Positions 27,886-37,713 of a stretch of DNA of 64,000 bases are shown here, piece after piece; position 1 is the stretch's first letter, and each line of letters opens with the position of its first letter. The stretch is from the NCBI GenBank assembly GCA_964484325.1, contig CAZAEE010000001.1:111308-175307 (forward strand). Direction: 5' to 3'. The DNA comes from CAYLXX01 sp964484325. Lineage in GTDB: Bacteria; Patescibacteriota; Microgenomatia; UBA1406; GWC2-37-13. The notes beneath the pieces were generated by a model. That model worked only from the letters and a program-made list of their open reading frames with translations. It searched no databases and was not told the origin of the DNA. Made by a program: the position numbers and the translations under genes.

Positions 27886-29349
27886 ATGCAGAACTTCACT
27901 AAATTACTTTCTATAAATAAAACGAACGGTAATAATACGTCATATAATTCAACTCCTAAAACCGAGAATATTATCGAAGCTTTATGGAGACTCCAAAAGG
28001 TTATACTCGATACTCTTGATTTCAATAATGTTGTCGGAAAAATTGTTAATGGATTGCTGACAGAATTAGATTATCTGAAGTTAGGCTACAGAATTGTTGT
28101 ACTGACACTAGTTGATGAACAAAATCAGGTATTAAAAAGAATCTCCCTATCACAAACAAAGGAAGCAGAATTAGCATTAGCTGCATCAGCGGTGCCATTT
28201 CATGAAATTGAGATCCCTTTATCTGCTCAAGATAACTTATTGGTGAGAGCTATTTTGGATAAAAAGCCTCAAGTTTCCCATTATTGGCCAAATATATTCA
28301 CACCCATCTTAAATCCAGAGCAGGCTATAGCCAATCAAGAAGCTTCAGGCATTAAAACTAGTTTAATTTTTCCCATAATCGTTCATGACAAATCGATAGG
28401 CGCCCTTATTTTTAGTCTTATTAAGAGCGAAAATGAAGTTACTCAAGAAGAAATGGACTTAATTAGAGGCTTTACAGATATAGTTGGTCTTGCTGTTCAA
28501 AATGCACGTCTGTACACGTCCTTACAAGAAACTTCTGGAAAGTTGAAAGTGGCAAATGATAAGTTAAAAGATCTAGATGTTTTAAAAGACGAGTTTGTAT
28601 CTGTTGCGTCTCATGAGCTTCGTACTCCTATGACAGCAATTAAGTCATATTTATGGATGGCACTTGCCGGCAAAGGAGGCGAATTGAATCAAAAACAGAA
28701 GTATTATCTTGATCGAGCTTACAATTCAACAGATAGATTGATTAAGCTGGTAAATGACATGCTCAATGTATCTAGAATAGAGTCCGGACGTGTATCTTTA
28801 AATGTGGAAAAAATTGACATGATTGAGCTGGTGACCGACGTTATCGCTGAAGTGACACCCCGTGCCGATGAGCTTGGTGTAACGATAAAAGTTGATCCGC
28901 CTTCTCATGCCTTGCCGCCGGTGTTGGCAGATTCTGACAAAATTAAAGAAGTGCTGATTAATTTGATAGGAAACTCAATGAAATTTACTCCCAGTGGGGG
29001 CATTATAACAATATATTTTGATACGAAAGATGATACTGTTATTACGCACGTGAAAGATACAGGAAAAGGCGTAGAAAAAACTGATATTCCAAAGCTCTTT
29101 CAGAAGTTTGGCCTTATTCGAGGTTCTTATACTACCAACCAAGTTTCTCAGGGCACAGGTTTAGGTCTTTATATCTGTAAATCAATCATCGCCCTTCACA
29201 GAGGCGAGATTTGGGGTGAATCTGAAGGTAGAGATAAAGGTGCAGAGTTTAGTTTTTCTTTAAAAGTATACAACGAAGTCCTCCGCCAACAAATCGCTCA
29301 GGAGCAACAGGGGAAAGAGGGGATAGAGATTATTCCTACAAAAATTTAG
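27886..29349 (+). CDS. Soluble GAF-domain sensor histidine kinase
   Basis: 487 residues, no membrane helix. A GAF sensor domain (about 35-205, with IVVLTLVDEQNQ, IKTSLIFPIIVHDKSIGALI) is followed by a coiled linker and a kinase core: H-box SHELRTPMTAIKSYL with the phospho-acceptor His about 243, N-box LINLIGNSMKFTP, G1 VKDTGKGVEKTD, F-box LFQKFGLI and G2 GTGLGLYICKSI. It probably senses a small molecule in the cytoplasm. No response regulator is adjacent; the lone receiver at 24905 is the nearest. The C-terminus meets the convergent tail-fibre gene with a 4-base overlap of stop codons. Confidence 0.92.
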   Translation: MQNFTKLLSINKTNGNNTSYNSTPKTENIIEALWRLQKVILDTLDFNNVVGKIVNGLLTELDYLKLGYRIVVLTLVDEQNQVLKRISLSQTKEAELALAASAVPFHEIEIPLSAQDNLLVRAILDKKPQVSHYWPNIFTPILNPEQAIANQEASGIKTSLIFPIIVHDKSIGALIFSLIKSENEVTQEEMDLIRGFTDIVGLAVQNARLYTSLQETSGKLKVANDKLKDLDVLKDEFVSVASHELRTPMTAIKSYLWMALAGKGGELNQKQKYYLDRAYNSTDRLIKLVNDMLNVSRIESGRVSLNVEKIDMIELVTDVIAEVTPRADELGVTIKVDPPSHALPPVLADSDKIKEVLINLIGNSMKFTPSGGIITIYFDTKDDTVITHVKDTGKGVEKTDIPKLFQKFGLIRGSYTTNQVSQGTGLGLYICKSIIALHRGEIWGESEGRDKGAEFSFSLKVYNEVLRQQIAQEQQGKEGIEIIPTKI

Positions 29350-32300
29350 TTGACAAGCAACCAGTTAAACGTAATTGGAGTAGGAGAGATTTTATCACTA
29401 CCTACTTTAAAGTAGGGTTTACAACTTGTGTCAATAATTGAGCATGTTTTCTTTTCCAGAATACTTAAGTGTATCGAAGGATCGATCGAAGTTGAGGTGA
29501 GATAAACAAGCGAGTCATCTTTCACACGTTCGTTATATACTAGCACAGCCGAGTTGTTATTAGGGAGTATTCCTTCTCCAGCACTATAGTTCTTTGTTTC
29601 AAGCGCAGGGGAAAACTGGCCATTTTTCGCAAAGTTGTCCGTGGCACTGATAATTGTATTGTTTTTACTAGGTATGTACTTGTTCAATGACAAAGATGCG
29701 AAGTTACCTGTTCCTTGGGAATCAATTGAAGCCACTTGTTCATTTCGATCATCTTTGATAGTAAGTTTGGGATTGGAGGCACTATTGGTATTTGATTTCA
29801 GTTGAACTTCGATATCACTACCTTGACTGAGCTGAGTGAGTGAGTTAGTGCGGACGCCTCCTTGAGCAATTACTTGTCCGTTTGTAATCAAGTTGCCGTC
29901 TTTCTGAAGAGACACCATGCCTCCAAAAAAGTTGACGTTCGATAAAGAGGATATATCAAGATCCCATGCGAGAGACAAAATAGAATTATCACGAACGAGC
30001 ACGTTTCCCACTGTCAAGCTGTCAGAAATACCTAACTTATAGATATCTGCAGAGCCCAAAACCGTCAATTTATCTAAATTACTCATATTTTGAGCCACGT
30101 TCGTACTATTAGTTGCACTAGATTGTACGACATTGCCTAAAGACAAAATCAGTGAGTTCATTAAACTTTGATAAGAAGGACTGTTGATGGGTTGGCTTTG
30201 AAGATTGCCAAGAATTCGCTGGATATCATTAACATTATTTGTCAACGTTTGAATATTGCTAGTAGTACTAGTTAAATTATCACGTGTGTTAGTTATATCC
30301 CTTGAAAGATTATCAATATTTTCCGAATGTATATTTTTCGCAAATAGCTCGCCCGATACCGTTGCCGCATTAACAAATAAAGAGTCAGACGTAATATTAT
30401 TCGTCTGTACTGCGTTAGCTGAGAGTGTGCCACTGAATGTTGCATTTCCTTTCGCATCAATACTTCCGACCGTTCTATTATTTAGACCTTTGATTATAAG
30501 TTGGGCGAGCGGACCTTTATCTTCATTATTTGAGGCCTCACTAGTAGTATCAATGTGCTCGTCTGAATTATTATTACTAGTAGTCTTATTTAAATTGATC
30601 GTTAAATTATCATTTAAGGTATCTATCTGATTGGTTTTAATTTTAGCTAGTTTTGCTTCTCCTGAAGCGAAAATGTCTTTTGATTCAACTACCGGTGAAG
30701 TTATTTTATCACTGACGTTAATATATTTAGATGTTAAGCTTTCAATATGACTAATTAATGCGGTAAGACTGTTGGACGTTATAAAATTACTTTTCAGTAC
30801 GTTTCTTACAAATAAGTCTGACGTGTCTAAAATGTTTATTTTTGTATTATTTAATGTATTAGCTACGTCTGTAATTATATTATTCTTGGACTCTTGTGTT
30901 AGTCCATCATATAAAAATCTGTCGTTAGTACTTAAATTGTGATTTACTAATGTGTTTAGACTATTCAGTCGTTCCTTAGTTTGATTTTCGTTATAGATAT
31001 TTTCTAAAATATTCTCGTTCGCAGTATTTAGAAGTTTTTTTATTTGATCATTCTCCTCAGCCAATCCTTTAACACTAGCTAGGGCAATTCCGGCAGTATC
31101 AAGAGCTGCTACATGTTGATTGTCATTTCCAAGTCCAAATATTGTAAAAAAATCCTCAGCAACCGGGCCAATATGCTTTATTGTCATAGGATCAGTTTTA
31201 TAGGTCCATTGGGTTATTGGAAGGCTTTTAACTCGATCCAGAATTTGAGAATAATCAAGTTGAGTAAAATTTGTCTTCCAAGCACGCGATGAAGCATCTG
31301 TCCAAACGCCGGAGGAAGTTAAGTAAGCACCAGATGAGGTATCAATTTGTCTGTTTGAAGCTAAAGAGTCTTGTCCTACTGCTAATGAACCATCGTTTGT
31401 TATAACGAATTTGGTTGTTCCTGAAGCTGAAGCTGATAATATGTCTTGATCGCCTGTTTGATTGAGAATAACTAGAGCTTTTCCTGTATCAGCGCCACTT
31501 ACATTCAACTTACCAACAGGGGTTGTTGTACCAAGCCCAAGTCGTTGATTTAGTGTATCGAACGTCACGAATGGTATGTCTCCTGAAGTAGCAATGTTTA
31601 GACCGCTAGTGCTATCTGAAAGAGGCATCCAGCGAGAGTTATTAGCCGTGATAATATTGCCAGAGTTTGTTAGTCTAAAAACTGTAGTAGGTGTTGTGGC
31701 AGATCGGGAAGCGACAAGTATGTCTTGATCTCCTTGTTCCCAAAGAGCGGCTAAGGCTTTTCCAACAACGCTTCCCGTAACATCTAACTTATGAATTGGA
31801 GCACTACTGCCAACTCCTAAATTACTTCCACCTGAACTTAAAAAAACGTTTTGACCGAAAGTTTTCCAGCTATTAGTACCGTTACAATTTCCAGATGTGT
31901 CACAGACTTCATAGTTGTTTTGATAGAGTTTTTCTCCATAGACATTTGCCCATTGTCTCAAAGGTGATCCAATACTAAAGATTGAATCAGTTGATGGGCC
32001 GATATCACCAGCTACTTGAAGCTTAAAGAGGGGATTTAGGGACTCGCCTATCGACACGTTACCAGAGCTAAAAAGGACATTTCCTTGAGAAGGAGATATT
32101 ATAATGTCTCCGGCCTTACCTGGATTTGTGGCTAAAGTTAAGGTAGTTCCTTGTATAGTGAATGCTCCAGAGGTGGATTGAATAGTGGGTGAAACGGCGG
32201 CAATTTTCAGAATTCCATCAGGGTCGATGTAGGGAATAGTGTTGATATCTGTACCTACGGGTAGTCCTTGCAAACTTTCTGCACTGACAGCAGTTCCTGT

Positions 32301-33152
32301 GTTCGCTATTTTTTGTCGAGGTCTCATCTCCGGGTCAGAGCCTACAGTAATACCTAAATAGAGGTTTGGATTGTCAGTGAAGACCGTTGTGGGAATTTTT
32401 TGCATACCGCAGTCGCTTCCGACTGTAGCGGAAAAAACGCCTTTTACATCTGGTGTTAAAGCGTTTTCTCCGACACATTTACCTGTATACAAAGTCGATC
32501 CAGCTGTGTCCTGAGGATACAGACGGAAAACAATATCAGTTTTATCTGTAATAGGATTTCCTAGGTTGTCGGTCAAATTACCTTGGAAAGTTAATACTCT
32601 CCCAGAACCAGTCGAAAGGATTCGGGCTGATCTGACTGGTTTTTTCGAAAAAGTGGCCAATGAAATATATCCAGAAATCACTCCTATAAGTACAATTAGT
32701 AGAACATATCGCAAAATGACAAACCGCTTAAAGGAACTAACGATGCTGCTAGCAATGCTAGATGTCTTATCTGAATAAACTTTAATTAGATTTATTTGAG
32801 GGTTATTTTGCAGGTTGTTTGTTTTTACTTGTTGTTGGTACAGAAAGTTTGCATTAATAGCATTTATAGTAAAACAAAAGTAGCAAAACTTTCTTAATGT
32901 TGAAAGGCGGCGATTAAAAGTGCTATCTGGTATTTCGGCAATCTTCAAGTAATTTAAGTAGCTAGCTATGGAATCTTTATCAAAAGCATAATTGCCTTCA
33001 ATATTGTTAGTTTCCCTGTAAATGGCTAACCATCCCAAAAAATGCCTAATATCGGACAAATAGTTTTTAAGAGTAACAAAAGAAACTTTTTCCGCAACAA
33101 GATAGCTTTTGAAAAGGGGCTCTAGATTATATAAATTATACACCTTATCCAT
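29346..33152 (-). CDS. Giant membrane protein: integrase-type SAM-like domain + TM + tail-fibre/peptidase S74 exterior
   Basis: 1268 residues. Residues about 8-105 resemble the N-terminal core-binding (SAM-like) domain of tyrosine recombinases (FKSYLVAEKVSFVTLKNYLS, DIRHFLGWL, STFNRRLSTLRKFCYFC); the catalytic recombinase domain is absent. One membrane helix follows (about 144-168, FVILRYVLLIVLIGVISGYI). The rest is outside: tail-fibre repeats (NLGVGSSAPIHKLDVTG, RLGLGTTTPVGKLNVSG), an S74-type self-cleaving chaperone domain (about 618-700, SSRAWKTNFTQLDYSQIL, IKHIGPVAEDFFTIFGLG) and, unusually, over 550 further residues of coiled-coil and beta-repeat sequence after it. S74 normally sits at the C-terminus. 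Likely a cell-surface fibre; the inside domain suggests DNA contact. A promoter is visible. Confidence 0.8.
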   Translation of the reverse strand: MDKVYNLYNLEPLFKSYLVAEKVSFVTLKNYLSDIRHFLGWLAIYRETNNIEGNYAFDKDSIASYLNYLKIAEIPDSTFNRRLSTLRKFCYFCFTINAINANFLYQQQVKTNNLQNNPQINLIKVYSDKTSSIASSIVSSFKRFVILRYVLLIVLIGVISGYISLATFSKKPVRSARILSTGSGRVLTFQGNLTDNLGNPITDKTDIVFRLYPQDTAGSTLYTGKCVGENALTPDVKGVFSATVGSDCGMQKIPTTVFTDNPNLYLGITVGSDPEMRPRQKIANTGTAVSAESLQGLPVGTDINTIPYIDPDGILKIAAVSPTIQSTSGAFTIQGTTLTLATNPGKAGDIIISPSQGNVLFSSGNVSIGESLNPLFKLQVAGDIGPSTDSIFSIGSPLRQWANVYGEKLYQNNYEVCDTSGNCNGTNSWKTFGQNVFLSSGGSNLGVGSSAPIHKLDVTGSVVGKALAALWEQGDQDILVASRSATTPTTVFRLTNSGNIITANNSRWMPLSDSTSGLNIATSGDIPFVTFDTLNQRLGLGTTTPVGKLNVSGADTGKALVILNQTGDQDILSASASGTTKFVITNDGSLAVGQDSLASNRQIDTSSGAYLTSSGVWTDASSRAWKTNFTQLDYSQILDRVKSLPITQWTYKTDPMTIKHIGPVAEDFFTIFGLGNDNQHVAALDTAGIALASVKGLAEENDQIKKLLNTANENILENIYNENQTKERLNSLNTLVNHNLSTNDRFLYDGLTQESKNNIITDVANTLNNTKINILDTSDLFVRNVLKSNFITSNSLTALISHIESLTSKYINVSDKITSPVVESKDIFASGEAKLAKIKTNQIDTLNDNLTINLNKTTSNNNSDEHIDTTSEASNNEDKGPLAQLIIKGLNNRTVGSIDAKGNATFSGTLSANAVQTNNITSDSLFVNAATVSGELFAKNIHSENIDNLSRDITNTRDNLTSTTSNIQTLTNNVNDIQRILGNLQSQPINSPSYQSLMNSLILSLGNVVQSSATNSTNVAQNMSNLDKLTVLGSADIYKLGISDSLTVGNVLVRDNSILSLAWDLDISSLSNVNFFGGMVSLQKDGNLITNGQVIAQGGVRTNSLTQLSQGSDIEVQLKSNTNSASNPKLTIKDDRNEQVASIDSQGTGNFASLSLNKYIPSKNNTIISATDNFAKNGQFSPALETKNYSAGEGILPNNNSAVLVYNERVKDDSLVYLTSTSIDPSIHLSILEKKTCSIIDTSCKPYFKVGSDKISPTPITFNWLLVN

Positions 33153-33160
33153 AATGATTC

Positions 33161-33190
33161 ACTATAGTAAAGTCAACAATAGCTTGTCAA
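33161..33190 (-). promoter_or_regulatory. Promoter of the giant tail-fibre-like gene
   Basis: On the minus strand: TTGACA (33185-33190), 18-base spacer, TATAGT (33161-33166), 8 bases to the ATG at 33152. A leaderless message is implied. Confidence 0.6.
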
Positions 33191-34049
33191 GAGGTATTTA
33201 AAGTATATTGTGATATATTTAAAAGTAGTAAGAAATGCCAGCTAAATGTGTATTTAATCGAATTTATTTAAATTAACGAAGAGTAATTTATACAACGCTT
33301 CTATATAAAACTATATCTTAGATCCTATAGTTATAGTAATATAGGCTTTTTTTACGAAAATAAAGCCAATATTGGTCATGATTTTAGCTTTAAGATTTAT
33401 TGATTTAATCGATATTAATTGATAAATTTAGTTAAGTATGTATAAAAATCATTAATTATCTCTATTTTTAGCTTCATCCTATCAGTATTTGAGGCTAAAT
33501 TGTCATTTATTACGGACGAGTGCCAACTTTTTATTATGGTTGTTTAGATTGCTATGAAGGGCTAAACTCTTATTTGAGAGATAAAAAGTACGAACGGATT
33601 TAATTATTTGTAGCTTACTATATCTAACCGCATTTTGACTTTTGTAGAGGTGATAGATATTATACATAGCATTCTGTGATGATCAAGTTGTAAATGCCTT
33701 TATAACTGTTTATTACCCTAAGAGGTTTACCTTAATCTTCGAAATATCATTGTAGAGCGTCTTTTAAGTGTATTTATAATAATATGAGCGCATAAATGTC
33801 CTTTTTTTAAACTCCCCATCTGGCTATATTCTTATAGGTTAATAGGTTCTATACAAGTTAATAATATTATAGGTTATTTGCATATTTTCGAGGCTGATCT
33901 ACATAATTGATCGTATCGAAAGCTTAAATATTTTTTTGTGACAGTAAAATATTATGTGTTCAAATAGTTACTTTGAAAGAATGCTTTTTATATATGAGTA
34001 AAGAATATATGGAAAATACATATATAGTTTAAAGCCTGCTAAATACCTA
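33191..34049. other. Long AT-rich stretch without a recognisable gene
   Basis: About 860 bases between two divergent promoters. No frame gives a convincing protein. I see a hairpin-like GGCTTT/AAAGCC pair (33343-33367) and an inverted repeat ACTTTTTAT (33525-33533) / ATAAAAAGT (33583-33591). The base composition is more AT-rich than the genes around it. It may be decayed sequence, which fits the neighbouring comEA-comEC decay. Confidence 0.5.
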
Positions 34050-34078
34050 TTGACAATAAAAAATTCGTCTGTTACATT
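34050..34078 (+). promoter_or_regulatory. Promoter of the PaaX-like regulator
   Basis: TTGACA at 34050-34055, 17-base spacer, TACATT at 34073-34078, and the ATG 6 bases further (34085): leaderless. Confidence 0.7.
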
Positions 34079-34084
34079 GAGCAC

Positions 34085-34825
34085 ATGGGTATAAAAGAGC
34101 GACGAACGAAGATATTGTTAGCTTTGTTTTTTCTATCTGACGTACAGTTTTCACCGGTAGCCTTCGATAAACAAAAAGAGTTGATATTTGATATTTCCTT
34201 TAATCAAAAGACACGTGGTACCTTCTCAACCCTCATTAAGGAAGGTTTGGTGGAAAAGACGGGCGAAGATGCAAGTTCATATATTCTTACCAGTAAAGGT
34301 TTCAGCGAGCTTTGTTTGACATTTCCGGCTTTTAGATACATGAAAGAGCCTTGGGACGGTAAATGGCGGGTTTTATCCTATGAAATTCCTGAGAAAAAGA
34401 GAGATCTACGTGATAAACTTCGAAGAGAGGTAGCTGGATGGGGATTGGGCCCGTGGCATAGGTCATTTTGGCTGACACCTCACCCAATCATAACCAATCT
34501 CAGGGAGCTTGTTTCTCAAAAGGAAGAAGAACAGTATATTCAAGCTTTTGAAGCTGATCATGTCTTTGGTGATAGAGCGATCCTCATTGAGAAAGTCTGG
34601 AAGAAAGCTGAGCTTGATAAGCAATATCGAGAACTATTCAAGCGCTGGCATAGTATTCTTTCTGTAGAAGGCGAAAAAGCTGAAAAATTCAAGAAGGTTG
34701 TCTCTGAGTACGTTACCATCCTGAAGTTTGATCCTGGTTTGCCTTCAGAACTCATCGGTCAGAGCTGGATCGGTTTCGAAGCATTTACTATTTATAAAGA
34801 GATTAGAGGTATTCTTCTTAGTTAA
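34085..34825 (+). CDS. PaaX-family winged-helix regulator-like protein
   Basis: 246 residues. An N-terminal winged helix (about 8-75, TFSTLIKEGLVEKTGED, SYILTSKGFSEL) is followed by a PaaX-type central domain: EPWDGKWRVLSYEIPEKKRD, LRDKLRREVAGWGLGPW, SFWLTPHPI, which has a Cas2-like ferredoxin fold in known structures, and by a C-terminal helical domain with FDPGLPSELIGQSWIG (the DP-x-LP motif of PaaX). PaaX proteins repress phenylacetate genes in other bacteria; no such pathway exists here, so its target is unknown. The 3' end overlaps the decayed comEC by 8 bases. Confidence 0.75.
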   Translation: MGIKERRTKILLALFFLSDVQFSPVAFDKQKELIFDISFNQKTRGTFSTLIKEGLVEKTGEDASSYILTSKGFSELCLTFPAFRYMKEPWDGKWRVLSYEIPEKKRDLRDKLRREVAGWGLGPWHRSFWLTPHPIITNLRELVSQKEEEQYIQAFEADHVFGDRAILIEKVWKKAELDKQYRELFKRWHSILSVEGEKAEKFKKVVSEYVTILKFDPGLPSELIGQSWIGFEAFTIYKEIRGILLS

Positions 34826-36386
34826 TCCAAAATTCGATATCTCCTTGTTCGTCTGTTCTTAGGTACTTTTTCTGCAGCTTATTAAAGAAGTCTAGAACCT
34901 CGGGTGAGGGATGATGATAGCGATTATGTCGGCCGACGTTTATCACTGAGAGGGCAGGGTCTGCCAAGAGCAAAAATTTGAGAGTTAATCCATTTTTGGA
35001 GCCATGATGGAGCACTTTCAGTATATTTATTCCACGGACGTTTAAAAATTCTTCTTTCGAGGCGTTTTTTTCCAAGATTTCTGGCGTTGTGTCTCCGGTA
35101 AAGAGCACTCTGAAGCCGATTTGTTCAAAGGTAAAAATTGAAGAAAACTCGTTAGTAGTATGAGTATTTGTACCGATATATGTCTGAAAGTTTTCAGTGA
35201 TAGGTTTTTCAAATGTTACGTTAGATGAAAGAAACTCCCGATTTGGCCAGTAGAAGGTTGGGTGACTGTTGGGAAGGGTAATCAGATCATGTTCATCGGC
35301 AAAAAACAGATATAGTTTGATTTTTGATCTGTTTAAGGAGAGTTTGGTCGGTCATAAAATGGCATATACTTTCCAAAGCAATGTAATATTGAGTCGTCGG
35401 GCCGGCATCGATGACCATATCAAACTTATTACCGATTCTTATTAAAACACCATCGCCTTGACCAACGTCGCAAAATACGAGGTGGGTTCTTGTCTTAAAA
35501 AAAAGAGCCAGTGAACAAAACTGCCAATATACAAATCGCAAAAGCCAGTGATCCGAGAATGAGTTTTTTGGAGATTGGTGAGTCATCTATGATTTGTCTT
35601 AAAATTGGACAAAAGCAAACGGCAAACGTGCCAGTCCGTTAATGACCGAAACAATGTAATGAGTAAGACCAAAACAAAAGTAAGCGAGTATAAGTCCAAG
35701 GATTGGATGAACTTTTCCTAAACTTGCGGACATAAAACCAAGGACCATAATTGGTGCAATTGTCCAAGAAACCAAAAGATTGGCAATTGATAAAATAAAA
35801 GAAATTTGTTTAAAGTTAAAGAAAATTATTGGTGTCGTAAAAACTTGTGCAGCTAACGAAGTTTGTAAATCATCTTTACAATAATCAATAAAATTGGTTG
35901 GGTTCCTTTTTGCGAAAACAGAACTATCCCAAACGTTGCGTCATACGAAAGTTGAAAAGAGATACTTCTTAACAAATAGGGTTTTAGTAGTAAAAGTATC
36001 ACGGCAGAGATAAAAAGGGAGTATAAAGTAAGAACTTTTCTGTCTAAAATGATTCATACGGACGTGATAATTGCAGAAAGTGCAGTACGGACAATTGGGG
36101 CCTGGATGCGTACAAAACCTACAAAAAAAATGATGCAAAAAATGTTTAGCAATATGTAAATAAGTTTGCCAAATTGATACGTTATGCCAGATAACACACC
36201 CAACATGAGGTTGATGTTCATTCCTGAGAGTACAACAATGTGAAGTAGGTCAACAATTTTAATGTTCGTATAAAAATTGGTCTTATGATTAAGGTTTATT
36301 CCAAAAATGATCCCATTTACCAGTGAAGTCTCAGGTTCAGGGAGGTAGTAATTAATTACATCAGTAAAAAAAGAGGTTGGGGGCAT
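34818..36386 (-). pseudogene. comEC: Decayed competence channel gene comEC (several frameshifts)
   Basis: Joining three frames on the minus strand gives a ComEC protein. From ATG 36386: LPEPETSLVNGIIFGINLNH and VDLLHIVVLSGMNINLML (competence-domain signature). After a shift near 36054: RKVLTLYSLFISAVILLLLK and LLRSISFQLSYDATFGIVLF. After another near 35880: LAAQVFTTPIIFFNF and an AYFCFGLTHYIVSVINGLAR segment. Then the metallo-beta-lactamase-like domain: VFCDVGQGDGVLIRIGN and, from about 35108 to the stop at 34818, MLFTGDTTPEI, ILKVLHHGSKNG and NRYHHPSPEVLDFF. At least three frame breaks separate well-preserved segments, so loss is recent. The working protein moves single-stranded DNA across the membrane. 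Confidence 0.88.
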
Positions 36387-36388
36387 GG

Positions 36389-36972
36389 CTAGATTACTGC
36401 AACAAGATCCGCGATTCTACTAAGAAGACTTTGAGGTTACTTTCTTAGCAACAAGCTCTTGAACATTAGAATAAGGTCATCCTTTGATAATATTTTGGGC
36501 TGTTACAGGGGCAATTCTAGGCGTCCGGATTGCGCTGAGGAATTCAAGTTAATTTTGCCAGACTTTTCGGCTAGTTTCTCAGAGATATCTGGCTCAGTTT
36601 TATCTGAGAGGAAAGGAACACATATTTTTTTGCCAGAAAGTACTTTCGAGAGGTTCACTTGGCGGGCTAAAAAGTCCCAATCTGCTGATGTTATTAGGCC
36701 ACCCGCGATCTTAAAACGTCCTTTACTGGAGCCCCAATCGGCAAGATACATGAGTCTGGCTTAACGACAGCACCTTGGATGTCTCTAGTTATTGTTGGAA
36801 TTGAAGTTGGTGTAAGCTAAGTTACTTTAGCTACTATATTGGGAGGATTATGAGTTATAAAAGTAACAGTTACAAGTATAGAGGTAAAAGCAATTATGAG
36901 GGAAAGAACGCTTAAGTAGGTTTCTATTCGATATTTATAAATAATCTCCAGATACAAATTGAAAAATTTCAT
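36389..36972 (-). pseudogene. comEA: Decayed competence DNA-receptor gene comEA
   Basis: The minus strand from ATG 36972 encodes a membrane anchor (RIETYLSVLSLIIAFTSILV), then an in-frame TAG, the start of an SLBB domain (TRDIQGAVVKPDSCILPIGA), a frameshift, the rest of SLBB (KIAGGLITSADWDFLARQVN, LSGKKICVPFLS), then KINLNSSAQSGRLELPL ending in a stop, and in another frame the helix-hairpin-helix DNA-binding end (QNIIKG, stop, PYSNVQELVAKKVTSKSS, RIADLVAVI). Every part of ComEA is present but interrupted by at least two nonsense codons and two shifts. It lies 2 bases before comEC, the normal operon order. Confidence 0.85.
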
Positions 36973-37025
36973 GATTTTACATACTACATATTTAAATAAA
37001 AATTACAATGGACTATAATCTACTT

Positions 37026-37712
37026 ATGGGCAAAAAAATTGTTAAAAAATCTAAGAAAAACAGCAATTTTGCTACATCGATTACAGAGAGAAAATATTTA
37101 AAGAAGAATCCGATTGTGATTGGAGTAGATGAAGTTGGTAGGGGGGCTCTAGCAGGCCCTATTCATGTTGGAGCAACTGCATTCCTATCTGGTTACGAAA
37201 TTGATTTTTTTAGGGCCTTGGAAAAGTATAAGATCAAGGACTCAAAACAACTATCCCCTACCTACCGAGAAGATTTCTTCTCCAGAATTCATGCAAATTC
37301 TACTGCTTGTGTGGTAACATTTACCGACGTAAAGATAATTAATAATAAAGGGATCGTTTACGCATTTCAACATGCAGTAAGGCAAGCAGTTGATTCTTTG
37401 AGGAAAAAGCTGCAAACACAGCTCCCATTTTTTCTATTAATTGATGGGTTTAAAGTTCCTTATATTAGAGGAGTATCTTTATCGAGGCAGGAAAACCTTA
37501 TCAAAGGTGATAGACAATGTGTTTCTATTGCTGCCGCCTCTATCATAGCTAAAGTTACCCGAGACGCATATATGACCGAATTAGCGCATAGTTTTAAGGT
37601 CTATCAGTGGGACAAAAATAAAGGGTACGGTACTCGTGATCATATCGACGCGATAAAGAAGTACGGTCGGTCTATTCATCATCGCGATCTGTACCTTCGA
37701 CACATTCTCTAG
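37026..37712 (+). CDS. rnhB: Ribonuclease HII
   Basis: 228 residues from ATG 37026. It removes RNA (single ribonucleotides, primers) from RNA-DNA hybrids. The signature IGVDEVGRGALAGPIHVGA carries two catalytic acids, with IKDSKQLSP and FLLIDG (third and fourth acid regions) and AAASIIAKVTRDAYM. A basic N-terminal extension (GKKIVKKSKKNSN) precedes the core. TATAAT at 37014-37019 is 6 bases before this ATG and downstream of the other possible ATG (37008), so 37026 is the real start and the mRNA is leaderless. Confidence 0.95.
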   Translation: MGKKIVKKSKKNSNFATSITERKYLKKNPIVIGVDEVGRGALAGPIHVGATAFLSGYEIDFFRALEKYKIKDSKQLSPTYREDFFSRIHANSTACVVTFTDVKIINNKGIVYAFQHAVRQAVDSLRKKLQTQLPFFLLIDGFKVPYIRGVSLSRQENLIKGDRQCVSIAAASIIAKVTRDAYMTELAHSFKVYQWDKNKGYGTRDHIDAIKKYGRSIHHRDLYLRHIL

Positions 37713-37713
37713 A

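Noticed and set aside
33525..33591. Inverted repeat ACTTTTTAT / ATAAAAAGT as an IS or mini-element end
   Set aside because: Only 9 bp, very AT-rich, no transposase, no target duplication seen.
36459..36764. 101-codon plus-strand ORF
   Set aside because: It is antisense to the clear remains of comEA and has no protein features.
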